From: Chromobotia macracanthus
Taxonomy: Eukaryota > Chordata > Actinopteri > Cypriniformes > Botiidae
Direction: 5' to 3'
NCBI GenBank assembly: GCA_036877525.1
Contig: JAZGTH010000008.1
Span: 5,142,501-5,206,500, forward strand
DNA length: 64,000 bases
Within the stretch, counting starts at the first letter, position 1. Each line of letters starts with the position of its first letter. Under the pieces are notes generated by a model that was not told where the DNA came from, searched no databases, and saw only the letters and a program-made list of their open reading frames with translations. Both the position numbers and the translations under genes were made by a program. Shown piece after piece: positions 61,601 to 64,000 of the stretch.

Positions 61601-63988
61601 AAGGTGCTTCTGTTTAAACGAGGAAGAAACACAGAGTTTGGGCTCATTAATCTCCTCAGCTATGCTTCTCCTTTTCTTTTGTCTTTCTCTTTGGCTCTAT
61701 ACCTTTTGGCAAAGTTGTGTGTGTTGTGCCCCATGGGTCCCCATACTGTGAAAACTGTGACAGTTTTCTGTGTGTCTGTGTGGGTGTAAAAGTGTGCCAG
61801 GTACATGGTAAGTGCCATGTTGGCCTGGTCAAAAACTTAGTAGTGATGTTTTTTTAAGTCTGATTCTTACAATGAATTGGTCAAAGTGGTTCATAAAACT
61901 GGTCTGAATGATTTGTTCATTAATTGGAATAAATCATTCTGAGCTGTTCTGAGTCAACTCACTGAACTGAGAACAGTTTATGATGGTTTATAATTGTTAA
62001 CCACATTAGAAATTGTGTATATCAGAACTGTTTTTAAATCATTCATTTTTTAGCCAAGACACATAAATTAATGTATGTGTTGTTTATTGTAAATGACTTT
62101 AATGTAAATAACTTTAATGAATCAAGGCTCAAATAGACTGAACTAAGACAATTCAATTTCATTTTACACTTATATTAATACAGTACATTAAAACATAGTA
62201 AAACAATATTTAATTTAAAAATGTATGCCTAAATACAGCTTTATTCTAACGTTTTTTGACCAAATAATATAGCACAACAGGATGGCATAGGCAAAATTAT
62301 ATTATGATGTGAAAAAAATGCTAATTTGTTTATTTGAACCATTATTTGAAGTTCATTCAAACATAGTTTTATTAATTTTGGAAAATGAATCGGATATTTT
62401 ATTGTCTAACCAGGTCACAGTTATGTATGAATACAACATGCTATAGGCCAGTGTAAACAAGATTCCAGTTTCCAGAGCATCATGCAGTAAGTGCTAAGCT
62501 AAACAGAAACCCCCTCATTTAGTCTGTTTCTGCCTGACAGATTCTCCCTAATAGAGGCCCTTAAATACACACTAAAAAATATGCAGATTTTTTGTCCAGA
62601 CTGTTTTTTTATTGGTTTGCAGTCGCCCCTAACCTGACTATGCTTTGTGTTTCATAGTGGCGGGTTGAAGCTGGTTTCTCTGTGCTATTTAGATCAATCC
62701 CCTCACCATTTAGTTCTTTCTCTGTGTAACCTCTCGTAACCGACAGTTTGACATCAATTCCCTGTGACAGATGACAAAATTCTGCCATGTTGCATTCATC
62801 TTCCCCACAACCTAGGAAGAGGACTTTCATGGTAATGGGTGCAGATATACCCGTTCGAAAAACCACAAATATCTCCTATAAAGGTGCACTGGACACTAAA
62901 GTTTTTCTGTGCAGGGAGGATTCATAAAGGGGGTAAGCTTGAGTAAACCGGTGTGGGAAATATCCTCCCCCTTATTTCCTACTGTATGGATGGGGGGCTT
63001 ATTTTTCCCAGGCAGCTTAGGTGTAAGTATTGTTCAGGGAGGTTACTGTATAATCATGTGTGGAGCTCACAGCGGTCTCCTACCCTCTGTGGTTTTTACT
63101 GAAGAAAGAAGAGACATTTACTCATGATGTGAATTGTGTGATTAAATCCTGATTTAGGGATTGGCCTAAAATCCATGCAGGGGATTTCTGGAGATTTCCA
63201 GCCCTACATTCTTGCTCTAATATACAGGGTTGCAGTAGATACAGTGAGATCTAGAGGAAGCTGTATAGAACACAGGAAACATATTTGTATGATATGAAAA
63301 GGCCAGATGATTTCAGTAGATGTGTAGTTAAAGTAAAAGCTGATTAAACGAGTCAAACGATATTGTGAGGCTTTGAGAGACTGTAACACTTACATAAATG
63401 TTTCAACCCTATTCCAAGACTTCACAAGTCATAATTTTCTTCAATTTGTGTCATGTGTAGAATTAGAATATGACCTATTATTTTTGTAAAAATATTTATG
63501 TAAATGTGGTCGATTGGCTGTCCAATGGGATGTGGTTGTCTCCGGCAACAGGATGTGCTTCTTGGGCATGGTTGTCAGGCTATGTGTTCAGTTCTCAATG
63601 AATACATTTTTGTTCTTAATTGCCTTTGTTCTGCTGCATTTTCTTGAAGCACTACTGAAGATATTGAAAATTTATGCTATGTAATTAGCTTTATTATTCT
63701 CTTTGTAGTATTAATGTACTTTAAATTTATTTCAATTTATTATGGTATAAATAGGGTTGCATTATATGTAATTTAGAAATAATTTAAATATTATGTTCTG
63801 ATTTCAATTGTTTATATTAGCAAAGCTTTGTAAAAGGAATTGAATAGCTTTTAGAGTGACAGCGAGCAGTGTTTAGCTTTTCTGAACACATTGGCTTAAT
63901 CTGTCACATAAGTAATAATTAGGAGATACATTTGTGGTTATACATGAGTTGTGGTTATATAAGTTTCAGTTGTTGTTGGCACATGTGT

Positions 63989-64000
63989 TTTGTGTGTGTG
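63989..64000 (+). repeat. Start of a GT tract at the window edge
   Basis: TTTGTGTGTGTG runs off the window end. Confidence 0.6.

Larger units (their letters stand above)
45560..64000 (+). other. nlgn1: Intron 4 (partial, continues past window end)
   Basis: It starts with donor gtaagc. The next neuroligin exon, expected to begin with codons for FLSTGDQAAKGNYG, was looked for and not found, so at least 18.4 kb of intron follows. Contents are listed separately. Stretches 45960-48160, 50261-51330, 51474-54996, 58625-63990 and the rest not listed are AT-rich sequence in which I recognise nothing. The 168-residue minus-strand frame at 59698-60204 has no domain that I can identify. Confidence 0.85.

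Noticed and set aside
45560..64000. Next neuroligin exon and the splice site B exon
   Set aside because: Searched by eye for codons of FLSTGDQAAKGNYG and NRWSNSTK; not seen. They presumably lie beyond the window.
1..64000. A novel multi-gene system such as a defence island or biosynthetic cluster
   Set aside because: The window is a vertebrate gene interior with long introns. No clustered genes, CRISPR repeats or prokaryotic signals are present.

Overview
This is an AT-rich vertebrate intronic region containing one recognisable protein-coding gene. It is almost certainly a teleost, and probably a cyprinid. The gene is a neuroligin on the + strand, best matched to nlgn1. Four coding exons are visible: the 3' part of a coding exon (1-140), a 60-bp cassette exon (662-721), a second 60-bp cassette exon (41006-41065) and a constitutive exon of 153 bp (45407-45559). 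All exon junctions seen fall after the first base of a codon (phase 1), so either cassette, both or neither can be spliced in without changing frame. The two cassettes encode the 20-residue A1 and A2 inserts of neuroligin splice site A. The next coding exon of the family (beginning FLSTGDQ) was not found, so the window ends inside the following intron.

Layout: intron 1 is 521 bp. Intron 2, between the cassettes, is about 40.3 kb. Intron 3 is 4.3 kb. Intron 4 runs from 45560 past the window end. The introns hold degraded fish-type mobile elements: tRNA-derived SINEs (about 14200, 29870 and 51330), several MITE-like elements (8840-9289 with a second family nested inside it, 13124-13487, 13488-13745, 19471-19727, 32949-33133, 35054-35400, 43672-43949), a dispersed repeat at 27867-28200 and an internally deleted Tc1/mariner copy (54997-55478). 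Simple repeats lie between them. Several blocks are repeat-free, relatively rich in CpG and homeodomain/octamer-like words, and look like conserved non-coding elements. That is a judgement from composition only.

The exons specify part of the extracellular cholinesterase-like domain of a postsynaptic adhesion protein that binds presynaptic neurexins. The insert at splice site A is chosen by alternative splicing. The most interesting observation is the arrangement of TGCATG (RBFOX-type) motifs: one 56 nt upstream of A1 and one 26 nt downstream of A2. By the usual RBFOX position rule this would push the two cassettes in opposite directions. The inserts also have opposite charge (A1 strongly basic, A2 acidic). 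I saw no bacterial operon, CRISPR array, virus, rRNA or functional tRNA gene, and no complete transposase. Repeat families and the organism are assigned from recognised sequence patterns without any database search.
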